A stretch of 64,000 nucleotides of DNA from Brucella haematophila (GCF_005938105.1 NZ_VCPE01000008.1:62001-126000), one strand, 5' to 3'; shown: positions 35,222 to 44,081, counted from the first letter of the stretch. Numbers and translations: made by a program. Notes: generated by a model not told the origin, from the letters alone.

Positions 35222-36184
35222 TCAACGCTCCTTGTTACTTCCTGCGACCGGGGGCGTTCCATGGGTGTGGAACGTCTCGATGGTCTTCAGACCCCAGGCC
35301 TGTCCCTTTTTGCGCTCCGACTCCGTCCAGACGATCGGCTCCCAGTCCGGCGCGAGGATCAGACGTGCACCCGAATTGGCCAATTCCACGCGATTGCCCG
35401 CCGGTTCCCAGACATAGAGAAAGAACGTGCCCTGCACGGCGTGTTTGTGCGGCCCGGTTTCGATATGGACACCATTTTGAAGGAAGATGTCGGCTGCACG
35501 CAGGATGTCTTCACGCTGATCCGTGGCATAGGTCAGATGATGCAAACGCGCATGACCGCCGCCATGTTCTTCTGTGCAGGCGAGATCGTAGGTCTTGTTG
35601 TTGATGGTGAACCACGCACCACCGATACGGCCATTATCGAGCTGGATCATCTCTGTGACACGCGACCCAAGACAGGTTTCCATGAACTGGCGGAACTCCG
35701 TCACATCGCTGCAAAGAAGATTGAGGTGATCGATCCGTCGCGGTGCTGCGCCGGTGTAGGAGCTTGCGGTGTTCTTGAGCACCGGCGCATCCGCGCCTTG
35801 TCCGGTATAGCGTACAGTATCCCAATAGATCTCGAAGACATGGCCGAACGGATCTTCAAACCGGAACGCTCGGCCATGCCCTCGATCACCCCCCACCCAA
35901 CCGATGATCTTGTATCGGCTTTCGCTGATCGCTTTCACACGGCGCTCCAGTGCTTCTGGCGACGCTACGCGATAAGCGATATGTCCAACGCCCGTGGTGT
36001 GATGCCGGGTGAGTTTGAGCGAATGGAATTCATAATCGTCCCAGGCCCGCAAATAGGCGGACTGCTCATCCATGCCGGACAGTTTCAGCCCGTAGATGCG
36101 CGTGAAAAAGTCGAGGCTTTCCTCAAACTTGTCGGAATAAACCTCGACATGCGCGAGGTGGGCAATATCAAAACTCCGCTCCAT
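35222..36184 (-). CDS. Type I (VOC) extradiol ring-cleavage dioxygenase
   Basis: 320-residue two-domain vicinal-oxygen-chelate protein of the catechol 2,3-dioxygenase type. The Fe(II) ligands appear in the catalytic C-terminal domain: His153 (RIDHLN), one of His215-His216 (LHHLTY) and Glu267 (GNRVEL); His248 (GPHKH) and Tyr257 match the acid/base and active-site positions of metapyrocatechase. AGGGAGGA five bases upstream fixes the ATG at 36184. It stands between GalB and GalC homologues where gallate or protocatechuate dioxygenase is expected, but those known enzymes (GalA, LigAB) belong to an unrelated family. The likely substrate is therefore a carboxylated catechol or gallate; plain catechol is less consistent with the next enzymes. 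Confidence 0.85.
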   Translation of the reverse strand: MERSFDIAHLAHVEVYSDKFEESLDFFTRIYGLKLSGMDEQSAYLRAWDDYEFHSLKLTRHHTTGVGHIAYRVASPEALERRVKAISESRYKIIGWVGGDRGHGRAFRFEDPFGHVFEIYWDTVRYTGQGADAPVLKNTASSYTGAAPRRIDHLNLLCSDVTEFRQFMETCLGSRVTEMIQLDNGRIGGAWFTINNKTYDLACTEEHGGGHARLHHLTYATDQREDILRAADIFLQNGVHIETGPHKHAVQGTFFLYVWEPAGNRVELANSGARLILAPDWEPIVWTESERKKGQAWGLKTIETFHTHGTPPVAGSNKER

Positions 36185-36213
36185 GGCGTCCTCCCTGTCA
36201 TACGCCATGCTGT

Positions 36214-36948
36214 TTAAAGCTCATCCACGGTACGTGGAAATACAGATTGGAAGCCTTCGGCATATTTTGCCTTACGACCGCCGGACTGCCCGCCCGAATT
36301 GCGCATGAAATGGTTTGCGCGATTTTCGGCAACGTTCTTGTAATAGGCCCACAAATGTTCCTGCCCTTCCATGCACTGGATGGCGGCCCATTTCTTGTCC
36401 CACACCGGCGTGATGTCTAAAAACGTATCCGGCTTCCAGCCCATCTGTTCGGTCTGATGCGGCTCGAACAGATAAAGCTGCGGCGCACCGAGCACTTTCT
36501 CGCCTGGCTTGTGCCCCCAGGCCTGCGCGATCATGCGCGTTTCAAGCGCAATCTCGGTGGCATACATATGGTCGGTATTGTAGGGATCATATTGCGAATG
36601 GCTGAGCATGAAAGCTGGCTGCACATTGCGGATGACATCCACAAGCTTGAACTTGTCTTCATCGTTCAAACGCAGCGGATAGTCGCCAAGATCGAACGAA
36701 ACGAGGTCATGCACACCAAGAGCCTTTGCCGCCTTTTCCGATTCCGCACGGCGCGCCGCCTTGACGCGCTCCAGCGTCATACCTGCATCTTTCCAGAGCT
36801 TGGCTGACTCTCCACGCTCACCAAAGGAAAGGCAGACGACTGTTACGTTATATCCAAGCTCGGCGTGCCGCGCGATCGCTCCACCGCAGCGCCAGACAAA
36901 ATCGGCTGCATGCGCACTGATAACGAGCGCCGTCTTTTTCTCGGTCAT
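36214..36948 (-). CDS. galB: 4-Oxalomesaconate hydratase (GalB, PIG-L family)
   Basis: 244-residue protein of the PIG-L zinc hydrolase fold. The metal ligands of the family are present in the altered form HAADF (His13, Asp16) instead of the deacetylase HPDD, with His127 in YNTDH; this altered motif agrees with GalB of Pseudomonas putida, a PIG-L-fold hydratase. It adds water to the enol form of 4-oxalomesaconate (4-carboxy-2-hydroxymuconate) to give 4-carboxy-4-hydroxy-2-oxoadipate. It is the first gene of the minus-strand gal unit, 29 bases before the dioxygenase, and divergent from a second Liv-type importer. Confidence 0.87.
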   Translation of the reverse strand: MTEKKTALVISAHAADFVWRCGGAIARHAELGYNVTVVCLSFGERGESAKLWKDAGMTLERVKAARRAESEKAAKALGVHDLVSFDLGDYPLRLNDEDKFKLVDVIRNVQPAFMLSHSQYDPYNTDHMYATEIALETRMIAQAWGHKPGEKVLGAPQLYLFEPHQTEQMGWKPDTFLDITPVWDKKWAAIQCMEGQEHLWAYYKNVAENRANHFMRNSGGQSGGRKAKYAEGFQSVFPRTVDEL

Positions 36949-37242
36949 GAAACTCTCCTCTAATCTGAGGAAACTTCACAACAGACCGCGCCACATTCCA
37001 ATTTGGTTATGGGCGCAACATGATAAGTTTTTGCTATAGGGAAATCTGATATCTCGACGGACTTCATTTCAACTATAGCATTTTCTTATGTCGTCACGCC
37101 CATTTCTAAATGGGTTTGGCGCGTACTTTCCATAATCCTGACAGCCAATCAGGACGCATTGGAAGCGCTGCGAGTGCATGGTCGCCTCCGATCCGTCCGA
37201 TAGAGAGGCGCGCCTTACGGCGCGATCCGACTGGGAGGAAGA
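36949..37242. promoter_or_regulatory. Divergent promoter region with nested inverted repeats
   Basis: This 294-base gap between galB (minus) and the second importer (plus) carries several candidate regulator sites: TTAT-N12-ATAA at 37007-37026; GCTATAG (37033-37039) facing CTATAGC (37073-37079), about four helical turns apart centre to centre; and CCCATTT-CT-AAATGGG at 37099-37114, a 16-base palindrome. LysR proteins bind dyads of this type. Which of the two LysR regulators in the island acts here is unknown. I see no gene in it. Confidence 0.5.
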
Positions 37243-38097
37243 ATGCTTACCCTTTTGTTCGACGGGGTGGCTTACGGAATGCTGCTATTCGTATTGTCAT
37301 GCGGATTGGCGGTTACGCTGGGATTGATGAACTTCATCAACCTCGCGCATGGCGCTTTCGCCATGGCCGGAGGCTATGTCACCGTCATTCTCACGAACCG
37401 TATTGGCGTGCCTTTTTTGGCGACGCTACCCATCGCGTTCATCGTGACGGCTATAGCCGGGGTCGTCCTGGAGAAGACTCTCTATATCCGTCTTTATGAA
37501 AAATCGCATCTCGATCAGGTGCTGTTTTCCATCGGTATTGTTTTCATCGCCGTGGCCGGGATCGACTATCTGATGGGATCGCAACAACAGATCCTCAACC
37601 TTCCCGAATTCCTGCGCGGACGCGTCGAAATTGCAGGCGTTGGCATCGGCATTTATCGTGCATTTCTTATCGTCGTTTGCGGCGCTCTTGCTATAGCGCT
37701 TCAACTGGCGCTGGCAAGGACCCGTTTCGGCAGCCAATTGCGCGCCTCGGTCGATGATCGCCGTGTCGCGCGCGGACTTGGCATTCGCGTCAACACTGTC
37801 TTCGCCGTAACCTTTGCTGTCGGCTCTGGACTGGCTGGTCTGGGCGGAGCGCTTGGTGCAGAGATCCTTGGCCTTGATCCAACCTTTCCATTGAAATTCA
37901 TGGTCTATTTCCTGATCGTCGTTTCCATCGGCGGCACATCCAGCATGACTGGACCGCTTGTGGCGTCGATCCTGCTCGGCATTGCCGATGTCATGGGCAA
38001 ATATTACGTCCCGGCACTCGGCGGTTTCATCATCTATATCGTTCTGGTCGCGGTGCTTGTCTTCCGTCCGCAGGGCCTGTTTGCGAGGGCAAGCTGA
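37243..38097 (+). CDS. Branched-chain-type ABC transporter permease (LivH-like), system 2
   Basis: 284-residue membrane protein, about eight helices, with LMNFINLAHGAF in the LivH-diagnostic position and the loop SVDDRRVARGLGI for ATPase contact. GGGAGGAAG directly precedes the ATG. It opens the plus-strand unit divergent from galB and shares a base with the next start (TGATG). It differs in sequence from the LivH-like protein of system 1, so the island has two separate importers. Confidence 0.92.
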   Translation: MLTLLFDGVAYGMLLFVLSCGLAVTLGLMNFINLAHGAFAMAGGYVTVILTNRIGVPFLATLPIAFIVTAIAGVVLEKTLYIRLYEKSHLDQVLFSIGIVFIAVAGIDYLMGSQQQILNLPEFLRGRVEIAGVGIGIYRAFLIVVCGALAIALQLALARTRFGSQLRASVDDRRVARGLGIRVNTVFAVTFAVGSGLAGLGGALGAEILGLDPTFPLKFMVYFLIVVSIGGTSSMTGPLVASILLGIADVMGKYYVPALGGFIIYIVLVAVLVFRPQGLFARAS

Positions 38098-39125
38098 TGG
38101 ATAACGCCCAGACACAGACACTTTCCGCCGCGGATGTCGCGCAAAGTCTCAGACGGCGAACGCGCTGGGGTGTGCTGGAAGCCATTTTCTGGGTTGCAGC
38201 CGTTGCCGCCTGGTTCCTCTTTCCTGACCAGCATCTCATTTTGATCGAAGTCGTCGGCTTTGCCATTCTGGCGCTCTCTATCGACCTCATCCTCGGCTAT
38301 GGCGGCGTGGTAACGCTCGGACAGGCCGCGATGTATGGCGTCGGCGCTTATGCCAGCGGCCTGTTTTCGATCTATGTTTCCGGCGAGCCACTGACGGGTC
38401 TCGCAGTTGGTGCTGTCTCCGGTGCACTTCTGGCCTTCGCCACAAGTTTTCTCCTGTTGCGCGGTGGCGACCTGACCCGCCTCATGGTGACACTCGGCGT
38501 TGCCGCAGTCTGCCATGAAATTGCCAATCAGGCGAGCTGGCTGACAGGCGGTGCAGATGGGCTTCAGGGCATTGCCATCGAGCCGATCTTCGGCATCTTC
38601 GAGTTCGACCTGTTTGGCCATACGGGCTACGCCTACAGTCTGGCCGTATTGTTCGTGCTGTTCGTGCTTGCCCGCCTCATCGTCTTCTCGCCTTTCGGCT
38701 ATTCGCTACAAGCGATCCGTGAAAATCCGCTGCGCGCTTCGGCGGTGGGCGTTCCTGTACGCCCCCGACTGGTGACGATCTACACCATTGCCGGTGCCTA
38801 TGCGGGCATAGCGGGCGCGCTTTTCACTCAGACACAGCAGTTCATTTCGCTCGATGTATTATCGTTCCAGAAATCGGCAGACGGCCTGATGGTACTCGTC
38901 ATCGGCGGCTCCGGCTATCTCTATGGCGGCCTGATTGGCGCACTCGTCTACGAACTGATCCAGGATGCCCTGTCATCCGTGACACCGCAATATTGGCAGT
39001 TCTGGCTCGGTGTCCTTCTCGTGTCTTTCGTTCTGTTCGGGCGCGACCGTCCTCGCCAGTTCATCCGCGCACTTTCTGCACGGCTGTCGCGGCGCACCCA
39101 GAAATCCCGCGAGGCCACACAATGA
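38097..39125 (+). CDS. Branched-chain-type ABC transporter permease (LivM-like), system 2
   Basis: 342-residue membrane protein with the LILGYGGVVTLGQAAMYGVGAY-type opening (given here in essence as LGYGG then LGQAA) and the loop LQAIRENPLRASAVG of LivM proteins. The start overlaps the previous stop by one base. A positively charged C-terminal tail (about 20 residues) ends in the overlap with the ATPase gene. Confidence 0.92.
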   Translation: MDNAQTQTLSAADVAQSLRRRTRWGVLEAIFWVAAVAAWFLFPDQHLILIEVVGFAILALSIDLILGYGGVVTLGQAAMYGVGAYASGLFSIYVSGEPLTGLAVGAVSGALLAFATSFLLLRGGDLTRLMVTLGVAAVCHEIANQASWLTGGADGLQGIAIEPIFGIFEFDLFGHTGYAYSLAVLFVLFVLARLIVFSPFGYSLQAIRENPLRASAVGVPVRPRLVTIYTIAGAYAGIAGALFTQTQQFISLDVLSFQKSADGLMVLVIGGSGYLYGGLIGALVYELIQDALSSVTPQYWQFWLGVLLVSFVLFGRDRPRQFIRALSARLSRRTQKSREATQ

Positions 39126-39877
39126 CCGTCGCCGCACTGGAAACCATTCATCTCAGCAAGTTCTTTGGCGGACTGAAAGCCACCAATGATGTGACTTTCC
39201 GCCTGGAACGCGGCGCACGCCATGCCCTGATCGGACCAAACGGCGCCGGAAAGACCACGCTGATCAATCTGCTGACCGGCGTGATTACCCCGTCACATGG
39301 CGAAATCCGTCTCAATGGCGCCGATATCTCGACCGTTTCCCGCGAGAAACGTGTGAAACGCGGACTTGTTCGCACATTCCAGATCAACCAGCTCTTCGCC
39401 GAACTCAGTGTCGTTGAAAGTCTGGCGCTCGTCATCAATGAGCGTCGCGGATATGGCAGGCAATGGTATCGCCGCACCGGCTCCTTGCCCGGGATCGATG
39501 ATGAAATAGCACGGCTGGTCGAGGATTTCGGGCTGGAAAGCGTCATGGATTCCACCTGCTCGTCCCTGCCCTATGGCAAGCAACGCCTGCTGGAAATAGC
39601 GCTTGCCATCGCTTGCGAACCGAAAGTTCTGCTGCTGGATGAACCCGCGGCAGGTGTGCCGCAGGCCGACCGGCAGGAAGTGCTTAAGCGTCTGGCGAAA
39701 CTTCCAGCCGATGTTTCCGTTCTGCTGATCGAACACGATATGGACCTCGTCTTCAGCTTTGCCGACCGCATTTCAGTTCTGGTTTCCGGAGCCTTGTTTG
39801 CGGAAGGAAATGTTGAAGAGATCGCCTCTGATCCACGCGTCAAGGAAGTCTATCTTGGAGGTGGGCAGCATGGCTGA
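39122..39877 (+). CDS. Branched-chain-type ABC transporter ATPase (LivG-like), system 2
   Basis: 251-residue ATPase: Walker A GPNGAGKTT at residues 38-46, signature LPYGKQRLLEIALA (a LivG-type variant) and Walker B VLLLDEP. The ATG overlaps the LivM stop (ATGA); the frame is open further upstream inside the permease gene but that part is not homologous. It forms the ATPase pair with the next gene. Confidence 0.92.
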   Translation: MTVAALETIHLSKFFGGLKATNDVTFRLERGARHALIGPNGAGKTTLINLLTGVITPSHGEIRLNGADISTVSREKRVKRGLVRTFQINQLFAELSVVESLALVINERRGYGRQWYRRTGSLPGIDDEIARLVEDFGLESVMDSTCSSLPYGKQRLLEIALAIACEPKVLLLDEPAAGVPQADRQEVLKRLAKLPADVSVLLIEHDMDLVFSFADRISVLVSGALFAEGNVEEIASDPRVKEVYLGGGQHG

Positions 39878-40577
39878 TCTTCTGCAACTGGAAGGACTTT
39901 GCGCCGGTTATGGCAAGGCAACCGTGCTGCATGGCGTGAACTTCAACTTGCGTGCTGGCGAAGCGCTGGCGCTACTCGGACGCAACGGTGTCGGCAAGAC
40001 GACAACGCTCAACACCATTGTCGGGCTGACCCGCTTTCACAGTGGGCGCATTTTGCTGGATGGCGAAGACATTGCGCGCATGGCACCGGAACGGCGCGTT
40101 GTGGCGGGGATCGGTTGGGTTCCGCAGGAGCGCGGCATTTTCCGCTCACTAACAGTCGAGGAAAACATCACGGCCATTGCGCGGCCCGGTCGCTGGACAC
40201 TCGACGCCGTCTATACGCTTTTTCCGCGATTGCAGGAACGGCGCGCCAATATGGGTAACCAGCTGTCAGGCGGCGAACAGCAAATGCTGTCTATCGCGCG
40301 TGCGCTGGTCATCAATCCAAAGGTGCTTCTGCTTGATGAGCCAACCGAAGGTCTCGCGCCGATCATCGTGGAAGAACTGCTGGCCGCCATCCGCCGGATC
40401 GTTCGCGAGGAAGGCCTTTCAGCCATCATCGTGGAACAGCACGCACAACAAATACTCAACATTACAGACGAAGCCATCGTTCTCGACCGCGGGACTGTGG
40501 CCTATGCGGGCCGAAGCGACGATCTGGCCCGTGACGAAAAAACACTGGGGCAGCTTTTGGGTGTCGGTCTTTCGTAG
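39870..40577 (+). CDS. Branched-chain-type ABC transporter ATPase (LivF-like), system 2
   Basis: 235-residue ATPase: Walker A GRNGVGKTT at residues 37-45, signature LSGGEQQMLSIARAL, Walker B VLLLDEPTEGLAP. The start at 39870 lies eight bases inside the LivG-like gene and has TTGGAGG upstream. With LivG it energises importer system 2. Confidence 0.92.
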   Translation: MADLLQLEGLCAGYGKATVLHGVNFNLRAGEALALLGRNGVGKTTTLNTIVGLTRFHSGRILLDGEDIARMAPERRVVAGIGWVPQERGIFRSLTVEENITAIARPGRWTLDAVYTLFPRLQERRANMGNQLSGGEQQMLSIARALVINPKVLLLDEPTEGLAPIIVEELLAAIRRIVREEGLSAIIVEQHAQQILNITDEAIVLDRGTVAYAGRSDDLARDEKTLGQLLGVGLS

Positions 40578-40646
40578 AACCAGCCGACAGCTTGAGCATA
40601 TCGCCGGAGCTACAGAACGTCCGGTCAAATTTGGAGGAGGAAAACA

Positions 40647-41810
40647 ATGGGATTGAAGAAACTTGCACTTGGAGCACTGGTGGCGGCGGCAATCGGTCTG
40701 CCTGCACTGGCACAGGCTGAGGACACCGTCAAAGTTGGCGTCGTTATACCGCTGACTGGCGGCTTTCAGTCGAACGGACGGCAGATCAATGCCGCGCTCA
40801 AGACCTATCTCGCCACGCACGGCGACACGGCTGGCGGCAAGAAGGTGGAGTTCATCATCAAGGATGATGCCAGCACCCCAGACAATGCCTTGCGGCTGTC
40901 GCAGGAACTCGTGACCAAAGACAAGGTTTCCATTCTGACTGGCTTCGGCAACACACCAACGGCCTTGTCTGTGGCGCAGCTTTCAAAGCGTGCCAAGGTG
41001 CCGCAGATCATCATGGTGGCGGCCACTTCTTCAATCCCCGGTGCATCGCCTTACATTCTCCGGACGTCCTGGACCATTCCGCAGATGGCAGCGGTTATCG
41101 GCAAATGGGCACCGGAAAACGGTACCAAGAAATTCGTCAGCATCGTGTCGGACTATGGCCCGGGCGCGGATGCCGAAAAATGGTTTGAAAAGACGTTGCA
41201 GGACAATGGCGGCACGCTGTTGTCCAAACTCAAAGTGCCACTCGCCAATCCGGACTTCGCCCCGTTTCTGCAACGCGCCGCAGACGAAAAGCCGGAAGCC
41301 ATCTTCGTCTTCGTGCCAACCGGCGCGGGCGCGGCTTTCATGAAGCAGTTTGTCGAGCGCGGCCTCGACAAGTCTGGCATCAAGGTCATCGCCATGGCCG
41401 ACGTCACCGATGATGACCTCATCAATGATATGGGTGATCCGGCTATCGGCGTTATCACCGGAGGGCCCTACTCCGCGAACCACGCATCGCCTGAAAACAA
41501 AGCCTTCGTGGAAGCGTTCAAGAAGGAAAATGGCGGCATGCGCCCCAACATGGTGGCAGTGTCCGCCTGGGACGCACTGGAGCTGATTTACAAGACGCTG
41601 GAAAAGACTGGCGGTGATGCAACCGGCGATACATTTGTCGACGCTGCCAAGGGCATGCAGATCAACAGCCCACGCGGGCCGATTTCCATCGATCCGGCGA
41701 CGCGGGACATCGTCCAGAACATCTACATGCGTAAGGTCGAGAAAGTCGACGGAGAACTCTATAACACCGAGTTTCAGACCTACGAGCAGGTCAAGGACCC
41801 TGCAAAGTAA
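40647..41810 (+). CDS. Branched-chain-type ABC transporter binding protein, system 2
   Basis: 387-residue exported protein of the Leu/Ile/Val-binding class: signal peptide ending near AQAED (about residues 22-26), then VKVGVVIPLTGGF and the two-lobe fold with SSIPGASPY in the ligand hinge. TTGGAGGAGG precedes the ATG. It ends the system 2 operon and is followed by a strong terminator. Position beside the gal genes suggests an aromatic acid such as gallate or protocatechuate as ligand. Confidence 0.9.
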   Translation: MGLKKLALGALVAAAIGLPALAQAEDTVKVGVVIPLTGGFQSNGRQINAALKTYLATHGDTAGGKKVEFIIKDDASTPDNALRLSQELVTKDKVSILTGFGNTPTALSVAQLSKRAKVPQIIMVAATSSIPGASPYILRTSWTIPQMAAVIGKWAPENGTKKFVSIVSDYGPGADAEKWFEKTLQDNGGTLLSKLKVPLANPDFAPFLQRAADEKPEAIFVFVPTGAGAAFMKQFVERGLDKSGIKVIAMADVTDDDLINDMGDPAIGVITGGPYSANHASPENKAFVEAFKKENGGMRPNMVAVSAWDALELIYKTLEKTGGDATGDTFVDAAKGMQINSPRGPISIDPATRDIVQNIYMRKVEKVDGELYNTEFQTYEQVKDPAK

Positions 41811-41817
41811 AGAGTAT

Positions 41818-41844
41818 CGGGAGCGGCGATATCCGCCGCTCCCG
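41818..41844 (+). terminator. Rho-independent terminator of the second Liv-type operon
   Basis: A perfect 11-base stem (41818-41828 with 41834-41844, arm CGGGAGCGGCG) with a five-base loop is followed by TTTATAATT. It begins eight bases after the binding-protein stop codon and separates that operon from the tandem-HTH LysR gene. Confidence 0.85.
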
Positions 41845-41880
41845 TTTATAATTCGAAAGCGGTTATGTGAGGTTTGACGC

Positions 41881-43197
41881 ATGGATCAGTCCCGGCCAAG
41901 TACACCGCATCGCCGCGTCTCTCGTGGACAGAGCGTTAAACTCAGCCTAGAGTTTGCTACCCTTGGCAAGCTTGAAAAAATGAACGCTGAAACACCGCTC
42001 TTCCCACACATATCGCCGTCTTCGCAATCGGATACGCGTCATAATTTCCGGCATCTGCGTGTGTTTCTGGCCGTTGTCGATAGCAACTCAGTCACCAGAG
42101 CGGCTGAAACCTGCCATGTTTCACAACCCGCCGTGACGCAGGCGCTAGCGAAAATCGAGCGCAAGCTTGGCATGTCGCTGTTTTCCCGCACCAGCACCGG
42201 CCTCTTTGCGAACCGGCATGGCGAAGCCTTTGCGACACGCGTGCGGCGCACTTTCGAACTGATCGACCCGATCCTGTCCAGCATCAATCCGCGTCTGTGT
42301 ATCACCGTCACCACGGCTCAGCTGGAAGCGCTGATCGCTGTCCATGAGACTCAGAATTTCACGCTCGCCGCGAGACGTTTGCATCTGGCCCAGCCCACCG
42401 TCCACCGCGCAATCACGCAACTGGAAGATGCCTCAGGACGCAAGCTCTTCGAGCGCACCGCCTATGGCATCATCGCCACCCGCATAACCGTCCAACTGGC
42501 ACAAGCCGCGCGATTGGCTTTTGCCGAGCTTGAACAAGCGGAAGCCGATGTCGCAGATACAGTTTCCGAAGAAACAGGGCGAGTAGTCATCGGCGGCATG
42601 CCGCTGTCGCGGTCCTATATTTTGCCAAAGGCAATCGCCAAGTTTCGCGTTCTGCGTCCCAAGACCCTGATAAAGATTGTGGAAGGACCCTATGTCGATC
42701 TTCTTTCCGCTCTGCGGCGAGGTGAGATCGATTTTCTTATTGGAGCGCTCCGATTTCCCACACCTATAGACGATGTGGAACAACAGGTTCTCTTCACCGA
42801 TACGCTGGCGCTGATTGCCGGAAGCGAACACCCCTTGATGCGCCAAAGCACCATTACCGTTCAGGATCTGGCGCGCTATCCCTGGGTCGTCGGCAATCGC
42901 GAAACGCCCATCCGCCAGCACTTCGACCGGCTGTTTGAAAATGCCGATTGTGCACCGGATAGCCTCATCGAATCCAGCTCGCTGGTGCTGATGCGCGAAC
43001 TGCTGCTCAGCACCGAGCATCTTGGCTGCATATCCTATCTTCAGGCACAGGCGGAACTCGCTCGCGGATTTCTCAAACAGCTGCCGCTCGACCTTAGCCA
43101 TACCGAGCGCCCCATTGGCTTGACCACGCGCAAGAACTGGATGCCAACGGCAGCGCAGCAACAATTCATCGATCTGGTGGCGGCACACCAGTCTTGA
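41881..43197 (+). CDS. LysR-type regulator with two helix-turn-helix domains
   Basis: 438-residue regulator, about 130 longer than a standard LysR protein. Two LysR-type DNA-binding domains follow one another: the first at about residues 56-115 (LRVFLAVVDSNSVTRAAE ... QPAVTQAL), the second at about 142-200 (LEALIAVHETQNFTLAA ... QPTVHRAI). A normal effector-binding domain fills about 225-430. A start at the ATG at 41980 would remove 33 unconserved residues but keep both domains. It lies between the second importer and a dehydrogenase gene, so it probably controls the gal/importer region; both binding domains may let one protein read two half-sites. Confidence 0.88.
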   Translation: MDQSRPSTPHRRVSRGQSVKLSLEFATLGKLEKMNAETPLFPHISPSSQSDTRHNFRHLRVFLAVVDSNSVTRAAETCHVSQPAVTQALAKIERKLGMSLFSRTSTGLFANRHGEAFATRVRRTFELIDPILSSINPRLCITVTTAQLEALIAVHETQNFTLAARRLHLAQPTVHRAITQLEDASGRKLFERTAYGIIATRITVQLAQAARLAFAELEQAEADVADTVSEETGRVVIGGMPLSRSYILPKAIAKFRVLRPKTLIKIVEGPYVDLLSALRRGEIDFLIGALRFPTPIDDVEQQVLFTDTLALIAGSEHPLMRQSTITVQDLARYPWVVGNRETPIRQHFDRLFENADCAPDSLIESSSLVLMRELLLSTEHLGCISYLQAQAELARGFLKQLPLDLSHTERPIGLTTRKNWMPTAAQQQFIDLVAAHQS

Positions 43198-43205
43198 GAG
43201 GAACT

Positions 43206-44072
43206 ATGAAAATAGCATTTATTGGATTTGGCGAAGCTGCACGTTCATTTACGGACAGTTTGCAGAAGCTCGGCACCGCCAAAATAATAGCCGCCTACGA
43301 CCTGAAAGCGGACGGCTCAATTGCCGCCGCAGCCAATGCGCGCGGCGTTTCATTAAAGCCCACCGCAGGCGCAGCAATTGCGGGCGCCGACTGGATTTTC
43401 AGCGCTGTTACCGCCGACCAGAGCTTCGCCGCAGCCAATGCGGTCAAGGATGCACTTTGCAGTGGTCAGCTGTTTATCGACATCAATTCCGTCTCACCTG
43501 ACCGGAAAAAGGAAACCGCCGCCATAGTGGGAAAAAGCGGCGCCACTTATCTCGACATGGCGGTTATGGCTCCCGTTGACCCAAGAGGTCATCAAACGCC
43601 TGTGCTGCTCGCCGGTTCGACAGCGGATAAGGTGAGCAAGGAAATGCGCACCCTGGGCTTCAACTTCGAAGTCGTCGGGGCGGAGCCAGGTGCGGCGACC
43701 GCCATCAAGATGGTTCGTTCACTCTTCGTCAAAGGGCTGGAAGCACTAACCGTCGAAACAATGCTGGCTGCTTCGGCTTCGGGTTGCTTTGACTACGTCC
43801 TTTCTTCGCTTTCAGCGAGCTACCCTGGCCTCGGATGGCCGCAGAACGTCAGCTACATGTTTGAACGAACACTGCGTCACGGTGCACGCCGGTCAGCCGA
43901 AATGCGTGAAAGCGCCGCCACACTTGACGCGTTGGGCCTGACAGGCGCTCTTGCTGACAAGATCGCCGACGTTCAAGCAGCCATGGGCGCCGTTTCCGCT
44001 CTGGAATTGCCGCAAGGTTCATTGCCTGAATCTGTGGCCGAAATCCTGTCACAGCGGCTTTCAGCTGACTGA
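43206..44072 (+). CDS. NAD(P)-dependent beta-hydroxyacid dehydrogenase-like protein (DUF1932)
   Basis: 288-residue protein with an N-terminal Rossmann domain (IAFIGFGEAARSF) of the 6-phosphogluconate/3-hydroxyisobutyrate dehydrogenase superfamily and a C-terminal DUF1932 domain. The Lys of AIKMVRSLFVKG is in the catalytic position of the superfamily. AGAGGAAC precedes the ATG, which lies eight bases after the LysR stop. The product is not assigned; in this position it may oxidise or reduce a ring-cleavage product or a side-chain hydroxyacid. Confidence 0.82.
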   Translation: MKIAFIGFGEAARSFTDSLQKLGTAKIIAAYDLKADGSIAAAANARGVSLKPTAGAAIAGADWIFSAVTADQSFAAANAVKDALCSGQLFIDINSVSPDRKKETAAIVGKSGATYLDMAVMAPVDPRGHQTPVLLAGSTADKVSKEMRTLGFNFEVVGAEPGAATAIKMVRSLFVKGLEALTVETMLAASASGCFDYVLSSLSASYPGLGWPQNVSYMFERTLRHGARRSAEMRESAATLDALGLTGALADKIADVQAAMGAVSALELPQGSLPESVAEILSQRLSAD

Positions 44073-44081
44073 TCATAGAAG

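Noticed and set aside
35261-36217. Open frame of 318 codons opposite the extradiol dioxygenase
   Set aside because: The dioxygenase on the minus strand has the full metal triad and fits the operon; this frame shows no family motifs.
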